From the NCBI RefSeq assembly GCF_900112775.1, contig NZ_FOYZ01000004.1, positions 260,570-324,569 of the forward strand: a stretch of 64,000 nucleotides of DNA, given 5' to 3'. A program made the position numbers and the translations under genes. Under the pieces are notes generated by a model. The model was not told the DNA's origin and made no database searches. It was given only the letters and a program-made list of their open reading frames with translations. This stretch comes from Anaeromicropila populeti. GTDB lineage: Bacteria > Bacillota > Clostridia > Lachnospirales > Lachnospiraceae. This document shows, in pieces, positions 33,888 through 42,507 of the stretch (position 1 is the stretch's first letter; every line of letters begins with the position of its first letter).

Positions 33888-36137
33888 ATGAATGGTAATG
33901 AGGAGATTACGTTGGCAGAAAAAATTAGTGGATATGTTGAGCGAATTGTATACCAGAATAAGGACAATGGGTATACTGTATTAAATATATCAGGAGAAGA
34001 GGGAGAGATGACCTGTGTAGGAACTTTCTCTTTTATTAATGAAGGAGACTTTATTGAAGTGGAGGGGGAACTAACTTCTCATTCGGTATATGGTGAACAG
34101 CTGAAGGTTTTAAATTATGAAATAAAAGAGCCAGAAGATATGCTTTCTATTGAACGATATTTAGGATCAGGTGCAATTAAAGGTCTTGGTCCAGGATTGT
34201 CAGCCAGAATTGTCAGACGATTTAAAAAAGATACCTTTCGAATCATTGAAGAAGAACCAGAAAGACTGTCAGAAATTAAAGGTATTAGTGAGCGGATGGC
34301 CAGAGAAATAAGCTTGCAGTTTGAAGAAAAGAAAGAAATGAGAAGTGCGATGATTTTCTTGCAGCAGTATGGTATTACAATGAATCTGGCAATTAAAATT
34401 TATCAGACCTATGGTAATCGGTTATATGAAGTTATAAAAGAAAATCCATATCAGTTGGCAGAAGACATTAATGGAGTGGGGTTTAAACAGGCTGACGAAA
34501 TAGCTGAAAAAATAGGAATTAACACAGACTCAGATTATCGAGTAAAGGCAGGAATCCATCATGTTCTATTATACGCAAGCACCAATGGGCATGTCTATCT
34601 GCCTAAGAGAGAATTATTTGCACAAACGCAAGAGTTATTACAGGTGGATAAGGAAAAGATAGAAAATCAGATAATGGATTTAGTGATCGATAAGAAGATC
34701 GTTGCGAAGGAAACAGAAGAAGATGTTATGATATATGCATCTGCATTTTATTATATGGAATTGAACTGTGCCAGAATGCTGCTGGATTTAAATGTTCCAT
34801 ATTCTGTTTATGAGGATGATTTAGAAGAGAGATTGAAAAATTTAGAAAAGATCACAAAATTAGAATTGGATAAAATGCAGCGGAAAGCTGTTATGGAGGC
34901 AGCTAGAAATGGTGTTTTAATTGTAACAGGTGGACCAGGTACAGGAAAAACCACAACCATCAATACAATAATTCGATTTTTTGAGTCGGAGGGGATGGAG
35001 ATTCTTTTAGCAGCACCAACAGGAAGAGCAGCAAAAAGGATGTCTGAAACAACAGGATTTGAAGCCCAGACAATACATAGATTGCTGGAGATATCTGGAA
35101 GTTCTGTGGAAAGTGAAAAGGGAAACCATTTTGAACGAAATGAAACAAATCCCCTAGAAACAGATGTTTTGATAATAGATGAAATGTCAATGGTAGACAT
35201 TAGTCTCATGAATTCTTTGTTAAAAGCGACAGCAGTTGGAACCAGATTAATATTAGTTGGTGATGAGAATCAGCTTCCTAGCGTTGGTCCGGGCAATGTG
35301 CTGAGGGATATTATTTATTCTAACTGTTTTCCGATGGTGAGGCTTACAACAATATTCAGACAAGCGGCTGAAAGTGATATTATAATAAATGCACATAAAA
35401 TAAATGAAGGAAAAAGTATTGCATTAGATAACAAAAGTAAAGACTTTTTTTTGCTTCAAAGAGAAACTGCGCCGGTTATTATCAATGTGATGTTGCAGCT
35501 TATCATGCAGAAACTTCCAGGTTACGTAAATGCGGCACCTTATGATATACAAGTTTTAACGCCAATGCGAAAAGGAGAGTTAGGGGTTGAAAAACTTAAT
35601 CAGGTATTACAGCAATATTTAAACCCACCGTCTCCTGATAAAAATGAAAAAGTTATAGGTGAGGGATTTTTTCGAGTAGGGGATAAAGTTATGCAGATTA
35701 AGAATAATTATCAGATTGAGTGGGAAATTAAGAATAAACATGGGTTTACAATAGATCAGGGAACTGGTGTTTTTAATGGTGATATGGGAACAATTAAGGA
35801 AATCAATACGTTTGCGGAAACACTTACGGTTATATTTGAAGAAGGAAAGGCGATTCAGTATGGTTTTTCAGCATTAGATGAACTGGAGCTGGCATATGCG
35901 GTTACTATCCATAAATCTCAGGGAAGTGAATACCCAGCTGTTGTGATGCCTCTTTTAACAGGCCCTAGAATGCTTTTTAACAGAAACTTATTATATACGG
36001 CCGTTACCAGAGCTAAAAAGTGTGTGACAATTGTTGGTAAGAGAGAAACGATTGAGAAAATGATTGAAAACATTAGTGAAACAAAACGTTATTCAAGCCT
36101 TGATTTGAGATTGGCAGAAATACAAATGCAAGAGTAA
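33888..36137 (+). CDS. recD2: RecD2-like SF1B DNA helicase
   Basis: The 749-residue 5'-3' helicase has an OB-like N-terminus, helix-hairpin-helix segments around residues 95-230 (GAIKGLGPGLSARIV, NGVGFKQADEIAEKIG) and Walker A VTGGPGTGKTTTI near residue 347. Walker B VLIIDEMSMVD, GDENQLPSVGPGNVL, the SH3-like insert and final motif VI (LELAYAVTIHKSQGSEYP, YTAVTRAKK) follow. The long N-terminal region distinguishes RecD2 from RecD of RecBCD. Role: genome maintenance and repair. It begins 54 bp after the flagellar genes with GTGAGG as ribosome site. Confidence 0.93.
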   Translation: MNGNEEITLAEKISGYVERIVYQNKDNGYTVLNISGEEGEMTCVGTFSFINEGDFIEVEGELTSHSVYGEQLKVLNYEIKEPEDMLSIERYLGSGAIKGLGPGLSARIVRRFKKDTFRIIEEEPERLSEIKGISERMAREISLQFEEKKEMRSAMIFLQQYGITMNLAIKIYQTYGNRLYEVIKENPYQLAEDINGVGFKQADEIAEKIGINTDSDYRVKAGIHHVLLYASTNGHVYLPKRELFAQTQELLQVDKEKIENQIMDLVIDKKIVAKETEEDVMIYASAFYYMELNCARMLLDLNVPYSVYEDDLEERLKNLEKITKLELDKMQRKAVMEAARNGVLIVTGGPGTGKTTTINTIIRFFESEGMEILLAAPTGRAAKRMSETTGFEAQTIHRLLEISGSSVESEKGNHFERNETNPLETDVLIIDEMSMVDISLMNSLLKATAVGTRLILVGDENQLPSVGPGNVLRDIIYSNCFPMVRLTTIFRQAAESDIIINAHKINEGKSIALDNKSKDFFLLQRETAPVIINVMLQLIMQKLPGYVNAAPYDIQVLTPMRKGELGVEKLNQVLQQYLNPPSPDKNEKVIGEGFFRVGDKVMQIKNNYQIEWEIKNKHGFTIDQGTGVFNGDMGTIKEINTFAETLTVIFEEGKAIQYGFSALDELELAYAVTIHKSQGSEYPAVVMPLLTGPRMLFNRNLLYTAVTRAKKCVTIVGKRETIEKMIENISETKRYSSLDLRLAEIQMQE

Positions 36138-36204
36138 AAGCGCGTGCATTTTTTCTTGCTGTGAGGTATAATGAAATTAGAGCAGAATAATAAAGGAGGT
36201 AGCT

Positions 36205-37119
36205 ATGAGCAAAAATACTTTAGTAATAATGGCTGCTGGAATGGGAAGCAGATTTGGCGGGGTAAAACAACTTGAACCAGTTGGGCCAAGTGGTGAAATA
36301 ATTATGGATTATTCCATTTATGATGCAATCGAGGCTGGTTTTAAGAAAGTGGTTTTTATCATTCGAAGGGATTTGGAAGAAGATTTTCGTGAAGTAATTG
36401 GAAACCGTTTATCAAAATATATTGAGATAGAGTATGTATTTCAGGAATTAGATAATCTTCCGGAAGGATATCAAAAGCCAGAAGACAGGACAAAGCCATG
36501 GGGAACAGGACAAGCAATTTTAAGCTGTTTGGGACAGGTAAAGGAGCCCTTTGTTGTAATTAATGCAGATGATTATTATGGAAAAGAAGGCTTTAAGATT
36601 ATTAGCACATTTTTAAATGATCCTCCAGCAACAGACAGACAGTACCATTTTTGCATGGCAGGTTTTTTGTTGGGGAATACGTTAAGTGAGAATGGAACCG
36701 TAACAAGAGGAGTTTGCTCTGTGGGTAAAGACGGGATATTAAGAGAAGTGACGGAAACTCACGAGATTCGCCATAAAGGAGATAAGGCAGCTGCTATCAG
36801 AGATGGAAAAGAGATTGAATTGGAGTTAGATGTTCCTGTATCCATGAATATGTGGGGGTTAACGCCAGATTTTCTAAATGAATTAGAAAGCCGTTTTAGG
36901 AGATTCTTAGACAATGTCAAAGAGGGCGATTTAAAAGCAGAGTTTTTATTGCCTGCAATTATTGATGATATGATAAAAGAGGGAAAAGCGGAAGTTTCTG
37001 TTTTAAATACAGGTGACAAATGGTTTGGTGTTACCTATAAAGAAGATAAGGAAGTTGTGGTAGAGTCCTTTAAACGTCTTGTATCTGAAGGTGTTTATCC
37101 TGAAAAATTGTTTTCTTAG
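36205..37119 (+). CDS. Nucleotidyltransferase of the NDP-sugar pyrophosphorylase class
   Basis: The 304-residue protein has a Rossmann-like nucleotidyltransferase start VIMAAGMGSRFGGVKQLEPVGPSGE, PWGTGQAIL and catalytic FVVINADDYYG. No left-handed beta-helix acyltransferase tail is present. The sugar substrate cannot be read from sequence; this single-domain type is widely conserved in Clostridia. It starts after AAAGGAGG, and a comF gene follows at once, so the two are probably cotranscribed. Confidence 0.8.
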   Translation: MSKNTLVIMAAGMGSRFGGVKQLEPVGPSGEIIMDYSIYDAIEAGFKKVVFIIRRDLEEDFREVIGNRLSKYIEIEYVFQELDNLPEGYQKPEDRTKPWGTGQAILSCLGQVKEPFVVINADDYYGKEGFKIISTFLNDPPATDRQYHFCMAGFLLGNTLSENGTVTRGVCSVGKDGILREVTETHEIRHKGDKAAAIRDGKEIELELDVPVSMNMWGLTPDFLNELESRFRRFLDNVKEGDLKAEFLLPAIIDDMIKEGKAEVSVLNTGDKWFGVTYKEDKEVVVESFKRLVSEGVYPEKLFS

Positions 37120-37144
37120 GAGGCGGTAGCTTATTTATGAGATA

Positions 37145-37861
37145 ATGGAAACAGGAATACGGCTACTATACCCAAGACGATGTCCCATATGTGATGATAT
37201 TATTGCCCAGAGGGGAAAGAAAGCCTGCCCCGAGTGTATGCCCGGCCTTATTGTAATAGAGGAGCCAAGATGTAAGAAGTGCAGTAAACCTATTGAGGAT
37301 GAGGAAGCAGAATATTGTTATGATTGTAATCAGAAACAGTTTCATTATGAAGCAGGATATGCTCTGTGGATATACGATGAGGTTGCCAAAAAATCTATTG
37401 GACATTATAAGTACAGTGGAAGGCGTGAGTATATTGACTTTTATGCGGAGGAATTTTTAAAGAAATTTAAGGATAAACTATTACAACTAAATGCCAATGT
37501 GCTGGTGCCAGTACCATTACATATTTCAAAGCAAAGACAACGTGGGTTTAATCAAGCTCAGCTCTTTGCGGAGAAATTAAGTATGGAATTAAAAGTTCCA
37601 GTTTGTTCTGATATAATAATTAGAAAAAGAAAAACGACACCTCAGAAGGAATTAAGCAACAAGGAGCGTTTTTTAAACCTTGAACAGGCTTTTTGTATAG
37701 GTAAGATGGATACTTGGCAGTCAAAAGAATTTGAAAAAGTAATACTTGTAGATGATATTTACACAACGGGAAGCACGATAGAAGCATGTACCAAGGTATT
37801 AATTTCAGCAGGAGTAAAAAAAGTGTATTTTGTAAGTTTGTGTATTGGCCGAGGTATTTAA
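37145..37861 (+). CDS. comF: ComF-family phosphoribosyltransferase-like competence protein
   Basis: The 238-residue protein has an N-terminal zinc-finger part with C-x2-C pairs (CPICDD, CPEC, CKKC, CYDC) and a phosphoribosyltransferase domain. The domain carries the family motif VPVPLHISKQRQRGFNQAQL and the PRPP loop ILVDDIYTTGSTIE. ComFC in Bacillus takes part in DNA uptake. No strong ribosome site lies close to the ATG: AGGAGG is 21 bases upstream, and a two-codon frame (ATG AGA TAA) overlaps it. It is followed by yvyF as in Bacillus. Confidence 0.9.
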   Translation: METGIRLLYPRRCPICDDIIAQRGKKACPECMPGLIVIEEPRCKKCSKPIEDEEAEYCYDCNQKQFHYEAGYALWIYDEVAKKSIGHYKYSGRREYIDFYAEEFLKKFKDKLLQLNANVLVPVPLHISKQRQRGFNQAQLFAEKLSMELKVPVCSDIIIRKRKTTPQKELSNKERFLNLEQAFCIGKMDTWQSKEFEKVILVDDIYTTGSTIEACTKVLISAGVKKVYFVSLCIGRGI

Positions 37862-37874
37862 GGAGGTGAATGAG

Positions 37875-38285
37875 ATGGAAGTACGAAACTGTAAAATGTG
37901 TGGAAGACTTTTTAATTATATGGGAGGAGCACCAATATGTCCAAAATGTGAGAATGCTTTGGAAGAAAAATATCAAGAAGTGAAAGCTTACGTTTATGAT
38001 AATCCAAATGCAGGGATACAGGAGGTTGCAGAAGAAAATGATGTAACAGTCAACCAGATAAAAAAGTGGATACGTGATGAAAGACTAAGCTTTTCTGATG
38101 ATTCGCCAATTGGAATTGCATGTGAAAAATGTGGGGCAATGATTAAGACAGGGCGATTCTGTAAGGACTGTAAAAATAAGATGGCGTCTGGCTTGGAAAA
38201 TCTTTATGCAAAACCTAAAATTGAGGGAACACTTAAAAAGAATACTGGTGTGAACCATAAAATGAGATTTTTAGATCACGAATAA
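37875..38285 (+). CDS. yvyF: YvyF-like flagellar-region zinc-ribbon protein
   Basis: The 136-residue protein has two zinc ribbons, NCKMCGRLF with CPKC near the N-terminus and CEKCG with CKDC near residues 82-100. Between them is a short helix-turn-helix-like segment (IQEVAEENDVTVNQIKKWIRD). This is the TIGR03826/YvyF family, found beside comFC and flagellar genes in many Firmicutes. The start at 37875 follows AAGGAGGTGA. The flgM-flgK-flgL genes that usually follow are absent here; a terminator comes instead. Confidence 0.83.
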   Translation: MEVRNCKMCGRLFNYMGGAPICPKCENALEEKYQEVKAYVYDNPNAGIQEVAEENDVTVNQIKKWIRDERLSFSDDSPIGIACEKCGAMIKTGRFCKDCKNKMASGLENLYAKPKIEGTLKKNTGVNHKMRFLDHE

Positions 38286-38288
38286 CGA

Positions 38289-38328
38289 AAAACAGTGTAC
38301 CGCCAGATGGTCAGTACACTGTTTTTTA
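38289..38328. terminator. Bidirectional terminator between yvyF and cvfB
   Basis: AAAACAGTGTAC and GTACACTGTTTT form a 12-bp stem, with T's continuing on the plus strand and an A-rich left flank giving T's on the minus strand. Confidence 0.85.
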
Positions 38329-38336
38329 TATAATTA

Positions 38337-39188
38337 TTATTTTCTTGAATATTCAGTAGCTTCAATGCCATCATCACAGATGGTAATTTTCCGTTCTTTA
38401 TACAAATGACCTATGGCACGTTTAAAAGCATTTTTGCTTAGATTAAAACGATTTTTAATTTCCTCAGGTGAACTCTTATCATTAAAGCCCAGAAAGCCAC
38501 CATATTTCAGAAGTTCCTTATAAATCTGTAAAGCATCCGTATCCATCTGAAGAAAAGATTTGTCACGAATACTAAGATTTAAACGTCCATCTTCTTTTAC
38601 CTCAGTAACCCTTGTTTCAACCCAGTCTCCAATTTTTAACTGTGAAAACAGTTCCTTATTAGGAATCATTGCAGAGTATTTTTTATCAACAGCAACATAA
38701 GCACCAAAGCTGTCAATGATCTCATATATAATTCCAGACACTTTGTCATCCTTTTTATAAGGGCTGGTATTCGATAAGTAGTTATAAACGTTCATGGTAG
38801 CACATAGTCTGCTTGATTTGTCTAAGTAAAGGGCTACAAGTGCCTGCTGATCCTGTTGAACCCGTCTTGTCTGTTCTTTAAAGGGCAGGAATAAGTCTTT
38901 TGAAAGGCCCCAGTCTAAAAAGGCACCTATCTGGGTAGTTTCTTTCACTTTTAGTAGTGCAATTTCTCCAAGTGTTAAAGCAGGAACAGAGGTAGTTGCA
39001 ATTATTCTATCTTCAGAATCTTTGTAAATAAAGGCCTCTACCTCACTTCCTATTTTCATATCTGTTGTTACCTGGTTTTTAGGTAGTAAAACTTTTTCTT
39101 CTTTTGGGGAGTTGGTGTCTTTCAAATAAACACCAAATTTTGATTCACTTACAATTTGTAAGGTTTGAACTTTGCCTAATTCTATCAT
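38337..39188 (-). CDS. cvfB: CvfB/YitL-family S1 RNA-binding protein
   Basis: The 283-residue protein has three S1-like segments (IGSEVEAFIYKDSEDRI, IGAFLDWGLSKDLFLPF and GIIYEIIDSFGAYVAVD) plus a C-terminal winged helix (SSPEEIKNRFNLSKNAFKRA). This is the CvfB/YitL architecture. In Staphylococcus CvfB binds RNA and affects virulence gene expression. The C-terminal wing is sometimes mislabelled GntR-like. It is transcribed together with the upstream acyl-ACP thioesterase (10 bp gap). Confidence 0.9.
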   Translation of the reverse strand: MIELGKVQTLQIVSESKFGVYLKDTNSPKEEKVLLPKNQVTTDMKIGSEVEAFIYKDSEDRIIATTSVPALTLGEIALLKVKETTQIGAFLDWGLSKDLFLPFKEQTRRVQQDQQALVALYLDKSSRLCATMNVYNYLSNTSPYKKDDKVSGIIYEIIDSFGAYVAVDKKYSAMIPNKELFSQLKIGDWVETRVTEVKEDGRLNLSIRDKSFLQMDTDALQIYKELLKYGGFLGFNDKSSPEEIKNRFNLSKNAFKRAIGHLYKERKITICDDGIEATEYSRK

Positions 39189-39198
39189 GTCAGCCTCC

Positions 39199-39903
39199 TT
39201 AGCTAATAAATTCTATAATGGCGTAAGGCTTTTTGTTTTCTGAAGCCAGACAAACAGTACAAGATGTATCTGTCAAAGCAACTTCAGGATAAATTACATC
39301 TCCCAAAGTTGCAGCAGAACGGTATTCAGCACGCATCTGGCGTATTGAAAACTGGTCAGGAAGGTAGTTTTCTGCCATCTTAATATATTGCCCGTTATTC
39401 ACGTGATGATTGGTATCAATATTAGCTGGTACAACAGGAAAAGGTTCTTTACTGACACGCTGTTCTGGGAGAATAATATTACCTTGTTTATAATCCATTG
39501 GTATTTTTTCACCTAGACCATAAGAAGCAATATCACTTTCTGCTACGCGGACGGGACGCAGTGTATCTGAATTCAAATAAATCCATTTTGAATCTGCAAC
39601 AACACATACCGCATCATTTTCATCTTGAATCATAAAATTCCGGTATCCAAACATACTTTTAAATGAGTAAGGATTAGTACTCACTTTTATGGTTTCAAAT
39701 AAGACAGGATAACGATAAACAATAATCTGCCATGAATTTAAAAGCCAAACTCGATTTTGACTGGTTAAATAATCAATGCCATTACCGGTATCTTCTGAAT
39801 GAAAAGTACTACAGTCTTGAAAATAATTGATTACAGATGACAAATCAAGAGTCTTTCTTTCATTAACTTCACTATACCGAATTCTGCTTTTAAAACTATA
39901 CAT
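39199..39903 (-). CDS. Acyl-ACP thioesterase (FatA type)
   Basis: The 234-residue double hot-dog protein has an N-terminal RIRYSEVNERKTLDLSSVIN, WLLNSWQIIVYRYP and the central catalytic-region motif ANIDTNHHVNNGQYIKMAENYLP. The Asn-x-His of this last motif belongs to the plant-like FatA active site. It would hydrolyse acyl-ACP to free fatty acid and so limit chain length in the cytoplasm. It lies first in a two-gene minus-strand operon with cvfB. A TATAAT-like -10 box is seen near 39932 on the minus strand. Confidence 0.9.
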   Translation of the reverse strand: MYSFKSRIRYSEVNERKTLDLSSVINYFQDCSTFHSEDTGNGIDYLTSQNRVWLLNSWQIIVYRYPVLFETIKVSTNPYSFKSMFGYRNFMIQDENDAVCVVADSKWIYLNSDTLRPVRVAESDIASYGLGEKIPMDYKQGNIILPEQRVSKEPFPVVPANIDTNHHVNNGQYIKMAENYLPDQFSIRQMRAEYRSAATLGDVIYPEVALTDTSCTVCLASENKKPYAIIEFIS

Positions 39904-40040
39904 GGTAATCTCCTTTGTAATATGATTCTCTTATTATAGCATTTCTATAAAAAAAAACTAGTGAAAAGAAAAAAAATATAAGCTATAATGGATAAGAAAA
40001 CCAAAGTTAGATAGGATAAATAGAAAAGGAAGGTAGAAAA

Positions 40041-40418
40041 ATGAAGAAAATAATTAGTACTGACAAAGCACCAGCAGCAATTGGACCATATTCACAGGCA
40101 ATAGAATTTAATAATATGGTTTATACATCAGGAATTATCCCTATTGATCCAGCAACTGGTCAGCTTATTACAGGACCTGTTGAAGTTCAGGCAGAACAGG
40201 CATTTAAAAATTTAGCAGCATTATTAACTGAATCTGGAACAAGTGTAGAAAAGGTAATTAAAACAACTGTATTTATTAAAAACATGGACGATTTTGCAAA
40301 AATAAATGAAATTTACGCAAAATATTTTACAAAAGAGTATCCGGCACGATCCTGTGTTGAAGTTGCCAGGCTGCCAAAGGATGTATTAATTGAAATTGAA
40401 GCAATTGCTTACAAATAA
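40041..40418 (+). CDS. ridA: RidA family 2-iminobutanoate/2-iminopropanoate deaminase
   Basis: The 125-residue protein matches RidA throughout: KAPAAIGPYSQAIEFNNMVY, TSGIIPIDPATGQL and the C-terminal signature PARSCVEVARLPKDVLIEIEAIA, including the Arg that binds the substrate carboxylate. It removes reactive enamines and imines made by PLP enzymes such as threonine dehydratase. The start follows AAAGGAAGG. A weak promoter (GTGAAA, 17 bp, TATAAT at 39961-39989) lies upstream. Confidence 0.95.
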   Translation: MKKIISTDKAPAAIGPYSQAIEFNNMVYTSGIIPIDPATGQLITGPVEVQAEQAFKNLAALLTESGTSVEKVIKTTVFIKNMDDFAKINEIYAKYFTKEYPARSCVEVARLPKDVLIEIEAIAYK

Positions 40419-40481
40419 GTTTTATTTACGTATAAAAGCTAGAGTATGGTAAACCTTCAAAAGGAACGACAGGAGAATAAA

Positions 40482-41441
40482 ATGACTAGAGTAAATGAAA
40501 TAAATCAAATTTTCTTGTGGACAATTGTTTCAGCAGTAGGCGGCTCTGTTTTATATGTTTTACTAGGTTTGCCTAGAGACGATTTTTTTCTCTCATTGGC
40601 ATTTAATCAGATCATACTAGTGATTCCAACTTTTGCCTATGTTTTAAAAAATAAGATTAATGCTAAAGAATTTTTTCGCTTTAACAAAATTAAAATAGTT
40701 AATGTTTTTTTGCTAATATTGTTTTCCTTCTTTATTACGCCAATTATGCAATTAATTAATATGCTTTCTCTATTATTTTCTGAAAATGTAATTAATGAAA
40801 AATTGGAAAGTATTGTAGAGGGAAAACCATTAGTACTGAGTCTTATAATTATTGCTGTAATACCAGCGTTATTAGAAGAAAGCGTTTACCGCGGTGCATT
40901 TCTTACGGAATATAGAAAGATAGATGCAAGACGAGGTGTGCTGCTTTGCGGATTACTTTTTGGACTTTTGCATTTAAATTTCAATCAATTCTCATATGCA
41001 TTTGTAATGGGAATGATTTTTGCCATTCTAGTGGAAGGCACGGGGTCTATTGTAAGTTCTATGATTGTGCATTTCTGCATTAATGCTACCTCTGTAATGA
41101 CACTTTATATCAAGCCATACTTGCAGGAGGCAGCAATTAAGGTATATGGAGAGGATATGGCAGATAAGTTGATGCTAAATAGAACTTTAACTAAAAAAGA
41201 GATATTGACTGCTAGCTTTGGCTATAGCTTTTATGCAATTGCAACGTTAATGATTGCAATTATACTGTATACTGTTATTGTAAAAAATGAAGGAAGATGG
41301 GAGTATATAAAGAAAGTTTTTGGACAAAAAAATCAGGTTAAAAATGTAGAAGGACAATCAGGACAGAAGCTAATTACGATTCCACTTGCTATGGGGATGG
41401 GAATTTGCATTTTAATAATGATTTTAACCGAAGTCAGCTGA
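40482..41441 (+). CDS. CPBP-family intramembrane metalloprotease (second copy)
   Basis: The 319-residue polytopic protein has the CPBP catalytic motifs ALLEESVYRGAF (EExxxR), FGLLHLNFNQF and MIVHFCIN. It differs clearly from the other CPBP protein in this window and has an additional C-terminal helix. The ATG at 40482 follows CAGGAGAAT; an ATG at 40446 is also in frame but without a site. It is followed by trxB. Function unknown beyond probable peptidase activity in the membrane. Confidence 0.86.
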   Translation: MTRVNEINQIFLWTIVSAVGGSVLYVLLGLPRDDFFLSLAFNQIILVIPTFAYVLKNKINAKEFFRFNKIKIVNVFLLILFSFFITPIMQLINMLSLLFSENVINEKLESIVEGKPLVLSLIIIAVIPALLEESVYRGAFLTEYRKIDARRGVLLCGLLFGLLHLNFNQFSYAFVMGMIFAILVEGTGSIVSSMIVHFCINATSVMTLYIKPYLQEAAIKVYGEDMADKLMLNRTLTKKEILTASFGYSFYAIATLMIAIILYTVIVKNEGRWEYIKKVFGQKNQVKNVEGQSGQKLITIPLAMGMGICILIMILTEVS

Positions 41442-41467
41442 AAAATATATGAAGGTGAGGTTGTTAA

Positions 41468-42391
41468 ATGGAAAATATTTTAGATTTAATTATTATTGGT
41501 TCTGGCCCAGCAGGTCTGACAGCAGGCATTTATGCAAGCCGTGCAGAATTGAATGCACTTGTTATTGAAAAGAATATGGTGAGTGGCGGGCAAATAATTA
41601 ACACATATGAAGTGGATAATTACCCTGGAATTCCAGGAGTTAGTGGATATGATTTGGCAACAAAGTTTAGGGAACATTGTGAGCAGTTATCAGTTCAATT
41701 TATTGATGGCGATGTAACAGAATTTAAACTAGATGGAGATATTAAAGTATTGACATTGGAAAATGGAGAAAAATACTGTGCAAAAGCAGTAATTATTGCA
41801 ACAGGAGCCAAGCCACGCAATCTTGGTATAAAAGGAGAAAAAGAACTGTCAGGAATGGGTGTATCGTATTGTGCAACTTGTGACGGTGCATTTTTTCGAA
41901 ATAAAGAAACTGCGGTTGTCGGAGGCGGGGATGTTGCTATAGAAGATGCTATATTTTTAGCTAGATTGTGTAAAAAAGTATATGTAATACATCGCAGAAA
42001 TGAGTTCCGGGCTGCAAAAAGTCTAGTATCAAAATTAAATTCCATGGAAAATGTTGAAATAATATGGGACAGCACAGTGGAAGAAGTGCTTGGAAATGTA
42101 ATGGTAGAAGGAATTATAGTGCAAAATGTAAAAACCAACGAAAAGAGAACCATTTCTTTGTCAGGTATATTTGTTGCAATTGGTTATGAACCAAGTTCAC
42201 AGGTGTATGAAAAAGTTGTTGATACAGACAACAGGGGGTATATTATTGCAGATGAGTCTTGTGAAACAAGTGTTCCAGGAATTTTCGCAGCAGGAGATAT
42301 TCGAACAAAACCGTTAAAACAAATTATTACAGCAGCATCAGATGGAGCTAACGCAGTTACAGCTGTAGAAAAATATATTAATCAATTGTAA
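41468..42391 (+). CDS. trxB: Thioredoxin reductase
   Basis: The 307-residue flavoprotein has FAD motif IIGSGPAGLTAGIYASRAEL, redox pair CATC (Cys135 and Cys138), NADPH motif VVGGGDVAIEDAIFLARL and C-terminal FAD motif GIFAAGDIRTKPLKQI. The low-molecular-weight TrxB length is normal. It reduces thioredoxin with NADPH. The final QI-x-T-A-A-S-D-G signature is intact. The start follows GAAGGTGAGG. Confidence 0.95.
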   Translation: MENILDLIIIGSGPAGLTAGIYASRAELNALVIEKNMVSGGQIINTYEVDNYPGIPGVSGYDLATKFREHCEQLSVQFIDGDVTEFKLDGDIKVLTLENGEKYCAKAVIIATGAKPRNLGIKGEKELSGMGVSYCATCDGAFFRNKETAVVGGGDVAIEDAIFLARLCKKVYVIHRRNEFRAAKSLVSKLNSMENVEIIWDSTVEEVLGNVMVEGIIVQNVKTNEKRTISLSGIFVAIGYEPSSQVYEKVVDTDNRGYIIADESCETSVPGIFAAGDIRTKPLKQIITAASDGANAVTAVEKYINQL

Positions 42392-42414
42392 ACAGGCGAG
42401 AATCCAATTATTGC

Positions 42415-42485
42415 TTGACATTATGGGGGTAGCTTGTTATAATTGTTACAAGAAAGATTAATAATTTTGTAACAATTATGACAAG
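42415..42485 (+). promoter_or_regulatory. Promoter of the NlpC/P60 gene with a 19-bp inverted repeat
   Basis: TTGACA (42415-42420), 17 bp, TATAAT (42438-42443) is a perfect sigma-A promoter. An inverted repeat spans the -10 box and the 5' leader: arms 42433-42451 and 42467-42485, 19 bp each with one mismatch, and a 15-nt loop. Each arm contains the small palindrome TTGT-[TA]-ACAA. It may be an operator pair or an RNA hairpin in the leader. Confidence 0.65.
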
Positions 42486-42507
42486 CAATTAACATATGGA
42501 GGAAAGC

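Noticed and set aside
34808..35209. 133-codon minus-strand frame in recD2
   Set aside because: Antisense to the conserved Walker A region of the helicase; no independent support.
41695..42153. 152-codon minus-strand frame in trxB
   Set aside because: Antisense shadow across conserved NADPH-binding motifs.
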